From NCBI RefSeq assembly GCF_900240995.1, contig NZ_LT965955.1, positions 320,637-384,636 on the forward strand: a DNA stretch of 64,000 bases, in the 5' to 3' direction. Below are positions 35,399 to 44,535 of the stretch, piece by piece (position 1 is the stretch's first letter; each line of letters begins with the position of its first letter). Under the pieces are notes generated by a model. The model was not told the origin of the DNA and ran no database searches. It saw only the letters and a program-made list of their open reading frames with translations. The position numbers were made by a program, and so were the translations under genes. This stretch comes from Bacillus sp. Marseille-P3661 (GTDB lineage: Bacteria; Bacillota; Bacilli; Bacillales; Bacillaceae_J).

Positions 35399-35427
35399 TC
35401 GACACACAAATTTCCATTTGCTATAAT
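35399..35427 (+). promoter_or_regulatory. sigma-A promoter of the nuo operon
   Basis: TCGACA at 35399-35404 (one mismatch to TTGACA), 17-base spacer, TATAAT at 35422-35427, about 50 bases before nuoA. Confidence 0.65.
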
Positions 35428-35477
35428 AGGACTCGGTTACAAAATATTTTTAAATCATAGATTTTGGGGGGGATGGT

Positions 35478-35852
35478 ATGGAACATCTAACTCTGTACCA
35501 AAACAATTATTTAATTGTAGTTGTCTTTCTCTTGCTGGGAATAATACTACCTGTTGGGGCGTTAACGTTTGGTAGATTTTTGCGACCTAACAAACCAAGT
35601 GTTGAAAAACAATCAACTTATGAAAGCGGTGTCGAGCCGTTTCAGGATTCACGGGTTCAATTTAATGTGCGTTATTATATTTTTGCATTAATGTTTGTTA
35701 TTTTCGATGTAGAGACTGTGTTTTTATATCCATGGGCAGTAGCTTATGAAAAATTGGGAGTCTTTGCACTAATTGAAATGTTAATTTTCGTTGTTATGCT
35801 AATTATTGGCTTAATCTACGCTTGGAAGAAGAAGGTGTTAAAATGGATTTAA
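35478..35852 (+). CDS. nuoA: NADH-quinone oxidoreductase subunit A
   Basis: A 124-residue membrane subunit with three helices next to the quinone site. It shows the conserved [40 protein letters not shown] block. It is the first gene of the 11-gene nuo operon, behind GGGGGGGATGGT, and overlaps nuoB by 10 bases. Confidence 0.97.
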   Translation: MEHLTLYQNNYLIVVVFLLLGIILPVGALTFGRFLRPNKPSVEKQSTYESGVEPFQDSRVQFNVRYYIFALMFVIFDVETVFLYPWAVAYEKLGVFALIEMLIFVVMLIIGLIYAWKKKVLKWI

Positions 35853-36358
35853 TGCTACAAGATATTACACCAGAGGAACAAGAAGAGTTAAATCGCAACG
35901 TCTTTTTAACAACTGTCGAACAAATCAAAGCATGGGCACGTGGTGCATCGATCTGGCCAATGACCTTCGGCTTAGCTTGCTGTGCAATCGAAATGATGGC
36001 AGCAGGTGGATCGCATTTTGATATCTCCCGCTTTGGTAAGGAAATTTTCCGTGCCTCCCCACGTCATGCAGATTGCATGATTGTTGCCGGTACTGTAACG
36101 AAGAAAATGGCACCTATTTTGAGAAGGCTATATGATCAAATGCCTGAACCAAAATGGGTCATTGCTATGGGTTCATGCGCAACAGCTGGTGGACCATATG
36201 TAAAATCGTACGCAGTTGTAAAAGGTGTAGACCAAATTGTTCCGGTTGACGTATATATACCTGGCTGCCCGCCAAACCCGGCAGCATTAATTTACGGATT
36301 GCATAAATTAGAAGAAAAAATCCGCTATGAAGCAAAGACTGGAAAGCGGGTGCTTTAA
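35843..36358 (+). CDS. nuoB: NADH-quinone oxidoreductase subunit B
   Basis: Carries the N2 iron-sulphur cluster that hands electrons to quinone. The 171 residues show the ligands in [19 protein letters not shown] and [11 protein letters not shown] at 35843 lies 7 bases after AAGAAGGTG inside nuoA; an in-frame TTG at 35822 is less likely. Confidence 0.97.
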   Translation: MDLMLQDITPEEQEELNRNVFLTTVEQIKAWARGASIWPMTFGLACCAIEMMAAGGSHFDISRFGKEIFRASPRHADCMIVAGTVTKKMAPILRRLYDQMPEPKWVIAMGSCATAGGPYVKSYAVVKGVDQIVPVDVYIPGCPPNPAALIYGLHKLEEKIRYEAKTGKRVL

Positions 36359-36361
36359 TAA

Positions 36362-37666
36362 ATGAGCGAAAAAGACCTCGAACAACAAAAACGAGAAGCT
36401 GCCCAAAAAGCAAAGGAAGCTGCTATGAAAAAGTTAGCAGAACAAAATGCTGGTGCAGCTTCAACTGATGATGCCGACTTAGCGAAAAAGAAAGCTGCAG
36501 CAGCCGCGAAAGCAAAAGCGGCTGCATTAGCAAAGCAAAAAGCAGCCGAACAAGCAGAAGGTGCAGCAACTGCTGACTCAGCCGATTCAGCACCAAGCGA
36601 CGACGCTGACTTAGCGAAAAAGAAAGCAGCAGCAGCCGCGAAAGCAAAAGCAGCGGCATTAGCAAAGCAAAAAGCAGCCGAACAAGCAGAAGGTGCAGCA
36701 ACTGCTGACTCAGCCGATTCAGCATCAAGCGATGATGCCGACTTAGCGAAAAAGAAAGCAGCAGCAGCCGCAAAAGCAAAGGCAGCGGCATTAGCGAAAG
36801 CTAAAGCTGCTGAATCAGGCGCAGGCGATACTGGCGCAGCTACTGACGACGAAAAAGCCAAAGCTGCCGCAAAGGCAAAAGCAGCAGCAGCTGCCAAAGC
36901 AAAGGCCGCAGCTGCTGCAAAAGCAAAAGCACTAGCAGCCGAGTCAGGTGAAGGCGATGTCGGTGATGATGAAAAAGCCAAAGCCGCTGCAAAGGCAAAA
37001 GCAGCAGCAGCCGCAAAAGCAAAGGCTGCAGCCGCAGCGAAAGCTAAAGCTGGCGGTGGTGCAGCAAGTGATGACGAGAAAGCGAAAGCAATCGCAGCAG
37101 CGAAAGCAAAAGCCGCTGCACTTGCAAAAGCTAAGTCTGCAGGCGCAGGCGCAACTGCCGATGCACCGGCAGCAGAGGAAGAAAAGTCACCAAATCAACC
37201 ATATCTAGATAAATATATCAAGGTCATTGAAGATCATCTTGGCAAGGATGTCATTGAAGATGCTTATATCAATAAACTTTCAAAAGACGTGCCAACCATT
37301 GTTGCAAAACCAGAGTCTTATTATAAAATTGCTGAGTTCTTGAAATACAATGAGCAGCTAGGCTTTGATTATTTATCAGAACATCATGGTTCAGACTTCG
37401 AAACACATTTAGAAGTTTACAATCATTTTTATTCTTATAAAAACAAGCAATCTGTTGCGTTAAAAGTAAAGATTGACCGAGAAAAATCAGAAATTGAGTC
37501 TCTTACACCACTGTGGGCAGGCGCTGATTGGCCTGAAAGAGAATCATACGATCTGCTCGGAATCAAATATAAGAATCACCCTAACTTAACTAGAATCATG
37601 CTTGCAGACGATTGGGTGGGTCACCCACTTCGCAAAGACTACGAGCAGTATGATGTGGAGGTGTAG
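36362..37666 (+). CDS. nuoC: NADH-quinone oxidoreductase subunit C with long Ala/Lys-rich repetitive N-terminus
   Basis: The last 165 residues or so (from YLDKYIKVIEDHLG at about 274) are the NuoC/30-kDa domain, with the signature SLTPLWAGADWPERESYDLLGI and the end HPLRKDYEQYDVEV. Before it lie about 270 residues of low-complexity sequence: six imperfect repeats starting with DDADLAKKK or DDEKAKA at about residues 36, 80, 124, 162, 202 and 237. They are rich in AAAKAKAAA and separated by acidic, Ser/Gly-rich linkers. The first two units are 44 residues each and nearly identical. The extension would form charged alanine helices. Its job is unknown. Similar but shorter extensions are known in other Bacillus NuoC. 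nuoD follows after 3 bases. Confidence 0.95.
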   Translation: MSEKDLEQQKREAAQKAKEAAMKKLAEQNAGAASTDDADLAKKKAAAAAKAKAAALAKQKAAEQAEGAATADSADSAPSDDADLAKKKAAAAAKAKAAALAKQKAAEQAEGAATADSADSASSDDADLAKKKAAAAAKAKAAALAKAKAAESGAGDTGAATDDEKAKAAAKAKAAAAAKAKAAAAAKAKALAAESGEGDVGDDEKAKAAAKAKAAAAAKAKAAAAAKAKAGGGAASDDEKAKAIAAAKAKAAALAKAKSAGAGATADAPAAEEEKSPNQPYLDKYIKVIEDHLGKDVIEDAYINKLSKDVPTIVAKPESYYKIAEFLKYNEQLGFDYLSEHHGSDFETHLEVYNHFYSYKNKQSVALKVKIDREKSEIESLTPLWAGADWPERESYDLLGIKYKNHPNLTRIMLADDWVGHPLRKDYEQYDVEV

Positions 37667-37669
37667 CAA

Positions 37670-38773
37670 ATGGCGATTAAAACAGAAGAATTGCTACTCA
37701 ACGTAGGTCCTCAGCATCCAAGTACACATGGTGTATTCCGAGTTGTTTTAAAATTAGATGGTGAGATTATTAAAGAAGCTACACCAGTCATTGGCTATTT
37801 ACATCGTGGTACCGAAAAACTAGCAGAAGATCTACAATATACACAAATCGTCCCTTACACAGACCGTATGGATTACTTATCAGCGATGACAAATAACTAT
37901 GTGATCGTCCATGCAGTTGAGACGATGATGGGATTAGAAATTCCTGAAAAAGCAGAGTATCTACGCGTGCTTGCAATGGAACTTGGAAGAATCGCCAGCC
38001 ATCTTGTAGGATGGGGAACCTTCCTAATGGATATGGGTGCAACAAGTCCATTTATGTATGCGATGAGAGAACGAGAAATCATTCTAAATCTTTTAAATGA
38101 ACTATCAGGAGCTCGTTTAACCTTTAACTACATGCGCGTTGGCGGTGTAAAATGGGATGCTCCAGATGGCTGGATCGAAAAAGTGAGAGACTTTGTTCCT
38201 TACATGCGCGAAAAACTTGAAAGTTACCACGAGCTTGTAACGGGTAACGAAATCTTTTTAACACGTGTAAAAGGAATTGGTAAATATACAAAAGAAGATG
38301 CGCTTAATTATTCATTAAGCGGTCCATGTTTACGCTGTACAGGTGTTAAATGGGATCTTCGTAAAGATGAACCATATTCAATTTATGATCGTTTTGACTT
38401 TGATGTTCCAACTGCAGATGGTGGGGATGCAAAGGCACGCTACGATGTTCGTATGGCTGAAATGGCGGAATCTCTGAAAATAGTAGAGCAAGCCGTTGAG
38501 CAATTCCCTAAAGAAGGCGAAATCTTAGCGAAGGTACCAAGAATTATTAAAGCTCCTAAGGGTGAGGCATTCGTTCGTATCGAAGGCGCCCGCGGTGAAA
38601 TCGGCTGTTATATTGCTAGCGATGGCAAAAAGGAGCCCTATCGCTTAAAGTTCCGCCGCCCAAGCTTTTATAATCTACAAATCTTCAAAAAGCTTATCGA
38701 AGGACAAAACATCTCAGACATGGTTGCAATCCTTGGAAGTATTGACATTGTACTAGGGGAGGTTGATGGGTAA
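37670..38773 (+). CDS. nuoD: NADH-quinone oxidoreductase subunit D
   Basis: The 49-kDa subunit that forms the quinone pocket with NuoB, 367 residues. It shows the quinone-binding loop GPQHPSTHGVFR at the N-terminus, GYLHRGTEKLAE, and SDGKKEPYRLKFRRPSFYNL near the end. Unlike E. coli it is separate from NuoC. The TAA stop shares its last base with the nuoH ATG. Confidence 0.97.
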   Translation: MAIKTEELLLNVGPQHPSTHGVFRVVLKLDGEIIKEATPVIGYLHRGTEKLAEDLQYTQIVPYTDRMDYLSAMTNNYVIVHAVETMMGLEIPEKAEYLRVLAMELGRIASHLVGWGTFLMDMGATSPFMYAMREREIILNLLNELSGARLTFNYMRVGGVKWDAPDGWIEKVRDFVPYMREKLESYHELVTGNEIFLTRVKGIGKYTKEDALNYSLSGPCLRCTGVKWDLRKDEPYSIYDRFDFDVPTADGGDAKARYDVRMAEMAESLKIVEQAVEQFPKEGEILAKVPRIIKAPKGEAFVRIEGARGEIGCYIASDGKKEPYRLKFRRPSFYNLQIFKKLIEGQNISDMVAILGSIDIVLGEVDG

Positions 38774-39777
38774 TGATGCAGTCGCTATTAAATTCACCTC
38801 CTAGCTTGTTAAACTTTCTGATCTACTTCGGCCTTGCAGCAATGTTATTGTTCATAGTGATCCTGGCATTCGTTGCTTATGGAATTTTAGCCGAAAGAAA
38901 AGTATTGGCATTCATGCAATCTCGTGTAGGTCCGAACACTTATGGTGGTAGATTTGGTTTATTACAAACCGTTGCCGACGTTTTGAAGCTGTTAATGAAA
39001 GAAGATATTATCCCTAAAGCTGCCGATAAGCCGATCTTTATCCTGGCACCAATCGTCGCGTTTGTTCCATCATTTATGGTTATTGCAACCATACCATTTA
39101 CAGATGCGTATCAATTTGCTGACCTTGGCATAGGCCTACTTTACTATATTGCTCTCTCAGGGATGTCAATTGTAGGAATGGTAATGGGTTCATGGGCATC
39201 GAACAATAAATACTCATTGCTCGGCGGGATGCGTGCAGGCGCACAAATGATTTCATACGAAATCCCGCTTGTTATGTCCGTACTAGGTGTCATCCTGTTC
39301 ACAGGAAGCTTAAACTTAAATGAAGTAGTCGCTGCACAGGAAAATATCGCGTATATCTTCCTACAGCCAATTGGATTTTTAGTATTTTTCATTGCATCAA
39401 ACGCTGAATTAAGCCGGATTCCATTCGACTTACCAGAATCAGAATCAGAGCTTGTTGCAGGCTATCATACAGAGTACTCAGGATTCCGTATGGCATTTTT
39501 CATGTTGTCAGAGTATGTATATTTATTCGCAATGTCAGCGCTCATGACTGTATTGTTCTTAGGCGGCTGGAACCCAATTCCAGGACTAGGCTTTATCCCT
39601 GGCGCTGTATGGTTCGCGCTTAAATTTAGCTTAATCGTATATATCTTTATCTGGTTCCGTGCAACATTCCCGCGTTTCAAAGCCGATACGCTTATGGAAT
39701 TTGCTTGGAAAATATTATTACCAGTTGCATTAGCAAACCTATTTCTTTCAGCCATTGTTAAAGAATTATTTTTCTAA
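38773..39777 (+). CDS. nuoH: NADH-quinone oxidoreductase subunit H
   Basis: A membrane subunit linking the quinone site to the proton channels, 334 residues and eight predicted helices. Conserved blocks include AERKVLAFMQSRVGPN, GFLVFFIASNAELSRIPFDLPESESELV and WFRATFPRFKADTLM. The start is ATG at 38773, or the next ATG at 38776. It is followed by an 85-base gap with a hairpin motif. Confidence 0.97.
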   Translation: MMQSLLNSPPSLLNFLIYFGLAAMLLFIVILAFVAYGILAERKVLAFMQSRVGPNTYGGRFGLLQTVADVLKLLMKEDIIPKAADKPIFILAPIVAFVPSFMVIATIPFTDAYQFADLGIGLLYYIALSGMSIVGMVMGSWASNNKYSLLGGMRAGAQMISYEIPLVMSVLGVILFTGSLNLNEVVAAQENIAYIFLQPIGFLVFFIASNAELSRIPFDLPESESELVAGYHTEYSGFRMAFFMLSEYVYLFAMSALMTVLFLGGWNPIPGLGFIPGAVWFALKFSLIVYIFIWFRATFPRFKADTLMEFAWKILLPVALANLFLSAIVKELFF

Positions 39778-39783
39778 AAGAGA

Positions 39784-39806
39784 GCCAGAGGGACAGGTCC
39801 CTTGGC
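39784..39806. repeat. GGGACAGGTCCC dispersed hairpin inside the nuo operon
   Basis: GCCAGAGGGAC...GTCCCTTGGC is an imperfect palindrome (one bulge) in the nuoH-nuoI gap. Relatives lie at 46074 and 46193. It has no T run, so it is not a classical terminator. Confidence 0.55.
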
Positions 39807-39868
39807 ACATCCACGACATCTGGACAGTAAGAAGATGTCATATTAGATAAGGAAAAGGGGTGGAACGC

Positions 39869-40288
39869 ATGAAAGGCTTAGCAAAAGGCTTAAAGTATAC
39901 CCTGCAGGAATTAACAAAAAAACCGGTAACTTACGATTATCCGAATGATGCACTAGCACTTCCGGATCGTTTTCGCGGGATTCAAAAATTTTATCCTGAA
40001 AAATGTATCGTGTGTAATCAGTGTGCCAATATTTGTCCTACAGACTGTATTAAGCTGACAGGTAAAAAGCACCCGGATCCATCGAAAAAGGGTAAAATTA
40101 TCGATACGTATACGATTAACTTCGAAATCTGTATACTTTGTGACTTATGTACAGAAGTTTGTCCGACGGAAGCCATTATTATGACAAACAATTTCGAGCT
40201 GTCAACGTACAGTCGCGATGAATTATATAAAGACCTCACGTGGTTAGATGAAAATGATGAGAACATTAGAGAGGTGAACAAACCGTGA
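39869..40288 (+). CDS. nuoI: NADH-quinone oxidoreductase subunit I (2x[4Fe-4S])
   Basis: A ferredoxin-like subunit carrying clusters N6a and N6b, 139 residues, with CIVCNQCANICP and CILCDLCTEVCP. As nuoEFG are missing, this subunit is the probable electron entry point from an external donor. ATG at 39869 lies 8 bases after AAAAGGGGTG. The stop overlaps the nuoJ GTG. Confidence 0.97.
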   Translation: MKGLAKGLKYTLQELTKKPVTYDYPNDALALPDRFRGIQKFYPEKCIVCNQCANICPTDCIKLTGKKHPDPSKKGKIIDTYTINFEICILCDLCTEVCPTEAIIMTNNFELSTYSRDELYKDLTWLDENDENIREVNKP

Positions 40289-40800
40289 GTGGTGAGCTTT
40301 TAGCGTTTTTCATTCTCGCCTTAATTGCAATTTCGGGCGGGGTCATTATGCTAAACGTAACAAAGGTGGTCCACATGGTTGTATCATTAGTGTTCACCTT
40401 CATAGCGTTTGCTGGACTTTATGTTTTATTATCTGCAGAATTTGTTGCAGCTGTCCAAATATTAATTTATTCAGGGGCAATAACAATCATCATCTTGTTC
40501 GGAATTATGTTAACAAAGCATGATGATAAAGATGTCAAAAAAGTGAATCCAATCCGCAACTTGATTGTTGGCTTAGGTGTAATTGGATTCTTTTTAACGG
40601 TTTACTTTGCGATTAACGATTTAACTCTTGGAGAGCAAGCTACAAACTTACATGTCGAGAATACATCTCAAATCGGGGAAACATTGTATTCCAAATACGT
40701 AATCCCGTTTGAATTAACGTCAGTGTTATTACTTGTAGCATTAATCGGTGCGATTATTATTTCGAAGAAAGACGATGAGGAGGGCGAGACGCATGACTAG
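40285..40800 (+). CDS. nuoJ: NADH-quinone oxidoreductase subunit J
   Basis: A membrane subunit with five helices, 171 residues. It includes the [26 protein letters not shown] helix with the pi-bulge region typical of NuoJ. The GTG start at 40285 overlaps the nuoI stop, and the 3' end overlaps nuoK by 8 bases. Confidence 0.95.
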   Translation: MSGELLAFFILALIAISGGVIMLNVTKVVHMVVSLVFTFIAFAGLYVLLSAEFVAAVQILIYSGAITIIILFGIMLTKHDDKDVKKVNPIRNLIVGLGVIGFFLTVYFAINDLTLGEQATNLHVENTSQIGETLYSKYVIPFELTSVLLLVALIGAIIISKKDDEEGETHD

Positions 40801-41107
40801 TGTTCCGATATCCGTATATTTAGTGCTTGCCCTTGTTCTTTTCTGTATTGGCTTATATGGAGCCTTAACAAAAAGAAGTACAATCATCGTACTGATTTCA
40901 ATCGAATTAATGTTAAATGCAGTTAACTTAAATTTAGTTGCATTTAGTAAATATGGAGTAAATCCAAGTATCACAGGACAAATTTTTTCATTATTTACCA
41001 TTACAGTAGCAGCAGCTGAGGTAGCGGTAGGTTTAGCAATCTTGATTGCTTTAAATCGCAATCGTAAAACAGTGAATATTGATGAAATGGACTTAATGAA
41101 AAAATAA
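40793..41107 (+). CDS. nuoK: NADH-quinone oxidoreductase subunit K
   Basis: A three-helix membrane subunit of 104 residues with the conserved glutamates in [17 protein letters not shown] and [18 protein letters not shown] at 40793 follows GAGGAGGGCGAG; starts further upstream lie inside nuoJ. Confidence 0.96.
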   Translation: MTSVPISVYLVLALVLFCIGLYGALTKRSTIIVLISIELMLNAVNLNLVAFSKYGVNPSITGQIFSLFTITVAAAEVAVGLAILIALNRNRKTVNIDEMDLMKK

Positions 41108-41149
41108 AGGACTCAAACATTACTGAGTCAAGAAGGGGATTGTGATTAG

Positions 41150-43021
41150 ATGATGGAAAATGCATGGCTAATACCGCTGTTTCCGCTTCTGTCTTTCGTA
41201 CTTCTTCTTCTCTTTGGTCGAAAACTAAAGGAAAACGGTGCCTATGTAGGGATGGTTGCTACATTAGGGTCACTCGCTCTTTCGATCATGGTGCTCCTAG
41301 AGCGCCTGCAGGGGGAAAATGTCAAGATTGAGGGAACATGGCTTTCAATAGGAAACGCAGATTTAACGTTTGGTTTCGAGGTAAACCAGTTAAATGCTTT
41401 AATGTTATTTATCGTTTCACTTGTAAGTTTTCTAGTACATATGTATTCAAAAGGATACATGCATGGCGATGAGCGCTTACCAGTGTTTTATAGTTATTTA
41501 GGATTATTTACATTCGCAATGCTTTCACTTGTAATTTCGCCAAACCTTTTACAAGTGTACTTCTTCTGGGAGCTTGTTGGTTTAGGATCATTCCTACTAA
41601 TTGGTTTTTACTTTTTTAAGGAAGAAGCAAAAGCAGCTGCAAAAAAGGCCTTTATTGTAACTCGTATCGGAGACGTTGGCTTTTTTATCGGGATGATATT
41701 ATTATTCTGGCAAGTTGGAAGCTTTGAATATGATGAAATTTTCCATGCTGTTGAAGCTGGAGCAGTATCACCAGGAATGATTACATGTTCTGCAATTTTA
41801 ATATTTATCGGGGCAGTTGGTAAATCAGGTCAGTTCCCATTGCACACATGGTTACCAGATGCGATGGAAGGTCCAACACCTGTTTCAGCATTAATCCACG
41901 CCGCAACAATGGTTGCAGCCGGTGTTTATTTAGTTGCATCATTATTCCCACTATTTTCAGCGAGTGAAACAGCAATGACAACTGTAGCTGTTGTTGGGGG
42001 AATTACCGCAATTTTTGCGGCATCAATCGGTTTAGTACAGCGTGATATTAAGCGCGTCTTAGCGTATTCAACAGTCAGTCAGCTTGGTTATATGATGCTT
42101 GCATTAGGTGCAGCTGGCTATGTAGCTGGTGTGTTCCACTTAATGACACATGCATTCTTTAAAGCATTGCTATTCTTAGCTGCTGGTAGTGTCATCCATG
42201 CTGCACACACTCAAGATATTGAGGAAATGGGCGGCTTATGGAAAAAGATGAAAATCACAGCGCCATTGTTCCTAATTGGAACACTTGCGATCAGTGGATT
42301 TCCACTTTTATCAGGTTTCTTTAGTAAAGATGAAATTTTAATCGCAGCGTGGGCGGATGGCCGCTATGGTTTATTCTGGCTAGCAGTGATTGCAGCATTC
42401 TTTACAGCTTTCTATATGTTCAGGTTATTTTTCCTTGTGTTTACGGGGGAAGCACGAGGATATAAAGAATCATCTGTACATGAATCACCAGGTGTCATGA
42501 CATTCCCAATGATCGTCTTAGGAGTGTTAGCGGTTGTCTCAGGTTATGTAAATACACCTTGGTTCGGCACGTTCTTAGGGGATTGGTTGGTAGCAGGTTC
42601 ACATAGTTATGGACATGGTCATATTGAAGGGCCTGCTTGGATTATGTTTGTTGCAACAGGGGTATCATTACTTGGAATTTTACTAGCTTGGCTTATTTAT
42701 AGTAAAAAGGCGATTTCCCGCGATTGGCTGGCAAAGCCATTTCCTGCCGGATATAAGCTTTTATATAACAAGTATTATCTTGATGAAATTTATAACAGTA
42801 CAGTCGTGGCTGGCGCACGTGGAATCAGCTACATCTTGAAATTCATCGATAAAGTAATCGTTGAAGGCCTTGTAAGTGCAGTCATTGCGATTACGCAAGG
42901 TGTTGGGCGCTTTGGTGCTAAGCTTCAAGATGGACAGATTCAAACATATGGTGCGGTTGCATTTGTCGGTCTTGCAGTATTAGTTGTGATTTTAGCGTTA
43001 ACAGGGGGGTATTTCGGATGA
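41150..43021 (+). CDS. nuoL: NADH-quinone oxidoreductase subunit L
   Basis: The distal Mrp-antiporter-like proton pump with the long lateral helix, 623 residues. Hallmarks are FFWELVGLGSFLLIGFYF, GKSGQFPLHTWLPDAMEGPTPVSALIHAATMVAAG and the broken-helix lysine region LMTHAFFKALLFLAAGSVIH. The start is ATG at 41150 or 41153 after GAAGGGGAT. It overlaps nuoM by 4 bases (ATGA). Confidence 0.97.
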   Translation: MMENAWLIPLFPLLSFVLLLLFGRKLKENGAYVGMVATLGSLALSIMVLLERLQGENVKIEGTWLSIGNADLTFGFEVNQLNALMLFIVSLVSFLVHMYSKGYMHGDERLPVFYSYLGLFTFAMLSLVISPNLLQVYFFWELVGLGSFLLIGFYFFKEEAKAAAKKAFIVTRIGDVGFFIGMILLFWQVGSFEYDEIFHAVEAGAVSPGMITCSAILIFIGAVGKSGQFPLHTWLPDAMEGPTPVSALIHAATMVAAGVYLVASLFPLFSASETAMTTVAVVGGITAIFAASIGLVQRDIKRVLAYSTVSQLGYMMLALGAAGYVAGVFHLMTHAFFKALLFLAAGSVIHAAHTQDIEEMGGLWKKMKITAPLFLIGTLAISGFPLLSGFFSKDEILIAAWADGRYGLFWLAVIAAFFTAFYMFRLFFLVFTGEARGYKESSVHESPGVMTFPMIVLGVLAVVSGYVNTPWFGTFLGDWLVAGSHSYGHGHIEGPAWIMFVATGVSLLGILLAWLIYSKKAISRDWLAKPFPAGYKLLYNKYYLDEIYNSTVVAGARGISYILKFIDKVIVEGLVSAVIAITQGVGRFGAKLQDGQIQTYGAVAFVGLAVLVVILALTGGYFG

Positions 43022-44529
43022 GTAATAGCTTATTATCATTACTAGTGTTCTCCCCACTGTTAGGGATCATTATTTTGGCATTTATGTCAAAAACAAATGA
43101 AAAATCGATTAAATTAATCGGCTTTTTAACAACGTTATTGCCATTAATTCTATCGTTCATGGCATTTGCTGGCTTTGACTTTCAGGAAAAAGCACTGCAA
43201 TTTGTAGAACAGCGCAAATGGATTGCCTTTAACCTTGGCAGTGAAATTCCATTCGTCGTTGACTATGAACTAGGCATCAACGGACTTTCATTAGTGCTAG
43301 TGCTTTTAACAACAGTTGTAGCAGCATTAGCAGGGATTGCATCCATTCATATTAAAAAAGAATGGAAAGGCTACTTCATGCTGTTTTTACTACTTGAGAT
43401 CGGTATGCTTGGCGTATTTACAGCACAAAACTTAGTTCTATGGTTCATTTTCTTTGAAATCACATTAATTCCAATGTTCTTCTTAATTAGCAAATGGGGT
43501 TATGCAGAGCGCGAAAAAGCAGCTTACAGTTATTTAATTTATAACGGTCTTGGCTCGGCCATTCTTTTAATCGTATTTGCATTACTATTTGCTAAAACAG
43601 GAACATCTAATATAGAACAATTAAAAATGATTATGGGTGAATCACAGGAAATTTTAACGTTCCTAGGCATTACTGAAAACTTTAAGATGGGTGCATTAAT
43701 TGCCTTACTGATTGCTTTCGGTGTAAAGCTGCCAATTTTCCCACTTCATAGCTGGATGTTGCGCGTTCACGTGCAAGCACCACCATCCATTGTTATGCTG
43801 CACTCAGGGGTGCTATTAAAAATTGGTGCATTCGGTTTAATTCGTTTTGGTTTAGAAATTTTTCCAGCACAGTTTGACCAATTAGCAGTTTTAATTGCAG
43901 CACTAGGTGTGATTAACCTTTTATATGGTGCATTTTTAGCGTTTATCCAAAAGGATTTAAAATTAGTGCTAGCTTATTCAAGTATTTCACATATGGGTAT
44001 TGTGTTAATTGGTTTAGGAGCAATGAATGCAGAAGGAATTCAAGGTGCAGTTTTCCAAGCTGTATCACATGGTTTAATTTCAGCGCTGCTATTCTTCTTA
44101 ATCAGTGTAATGTACGAACGTACGGGCACAACACATATCGATTCACTTGGCGGATTGGCGAAGGTGATGCCAATTACAGCTGGCATGTTCTTAGCTGGTG
44201 CGATGGCATCATTAGGCTTGCCAGGGATGTCAGGATTCGTGAGTGAATTCATGGCTTTCTTAGGATTATTCAGTGTGCAACCAGTGCTTGCAGCGGTTGG
44301 TTGTATAGGGATTATCATGACAGCAGCGTATTTATTACGAGCGATCTTAAATGTAACGTTTGGGGAAACAGCGACCCGCTTAACAGGGCTTAAAGATATA
44401 AGCTCAGTTGAAGCCGTTCCTGTTATTGTATTATTAGGATTTATCATTTTGATCGGTGTTTACCCTACTGTTCTAACGCAGGCTTTAGCAACAACACTTG
44501 AAACAATACTACTAGGGATAGGGGGGTAA
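43018..44529 (+). CDS. nuoM: NADH-quinone oxidoreductase subunit M
   Basis: An antiporter-like pump subunit, 503 residues. It shows the glutamate helix WFIFFEITLIPMFFLIS, the KLPIFPLHSWMLRVHVQAPPSIVMLHSGVLLKIG block and VSHGLISALLFFLISV. The second segment reads MLRVHVQAPPS where many homologues have LPDAHVEAPT; that is a variation of the signature, not a loss of a charged residue. nuoN starts 6 bases after the stop. Confidence 0.97.
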   Translation: MSNSLLSLLVFSPLLGIIILAFMSKTNEKSIKLIGFLTTLLPLILSFMAFAGFDFQEKALQFVEQRKWIAFNLGSEIPFVVDYELGINGLSLVLVLLTTVVAALAGIASIHIKKEWKGYFMLFLLLEIGMLGVFTAQNLVLWFIFFEITLIPMFFLISKWGYAEREKAAYSYLIYNGLGSAILLIVFALLFAKTGTSNIEQLKMIMGESQEILTFLGITENFKMGALIALLIAFGVKLPIFPLHSWMLRVHVQAPPSIVMLHSGVLLKIGAFGLIRFGLEIFPAQFDQLAVLIAALGVINLLYGAFLAFIQKDLKLVLAYSSISHMGIVLIGLGAMNAEGIQGAVFQAVSHGLISALLFFLISVMYERTGTTHIDSLGGLAKVMPITAGMFLAGAMASLGLPGMSGFVSEFMAFLGLFSVQPVLAAVGCIGIIMTAAYLLRAILNVTFGETATRLTGLKDISSVEAVPVIVLLGFIILIGVYPTVLTQALATTLETILLGIGG

Positions 44530-44535
44530 GCTGAA

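Noticed and set aside
36355..37208. Long open frames opposite and out of phase with nuoC (up to 208 codons)
   Set aside because: They mirror the GC-rich AAAKAKA repeat codons of nuoC and have no start signals or recognisable domains.
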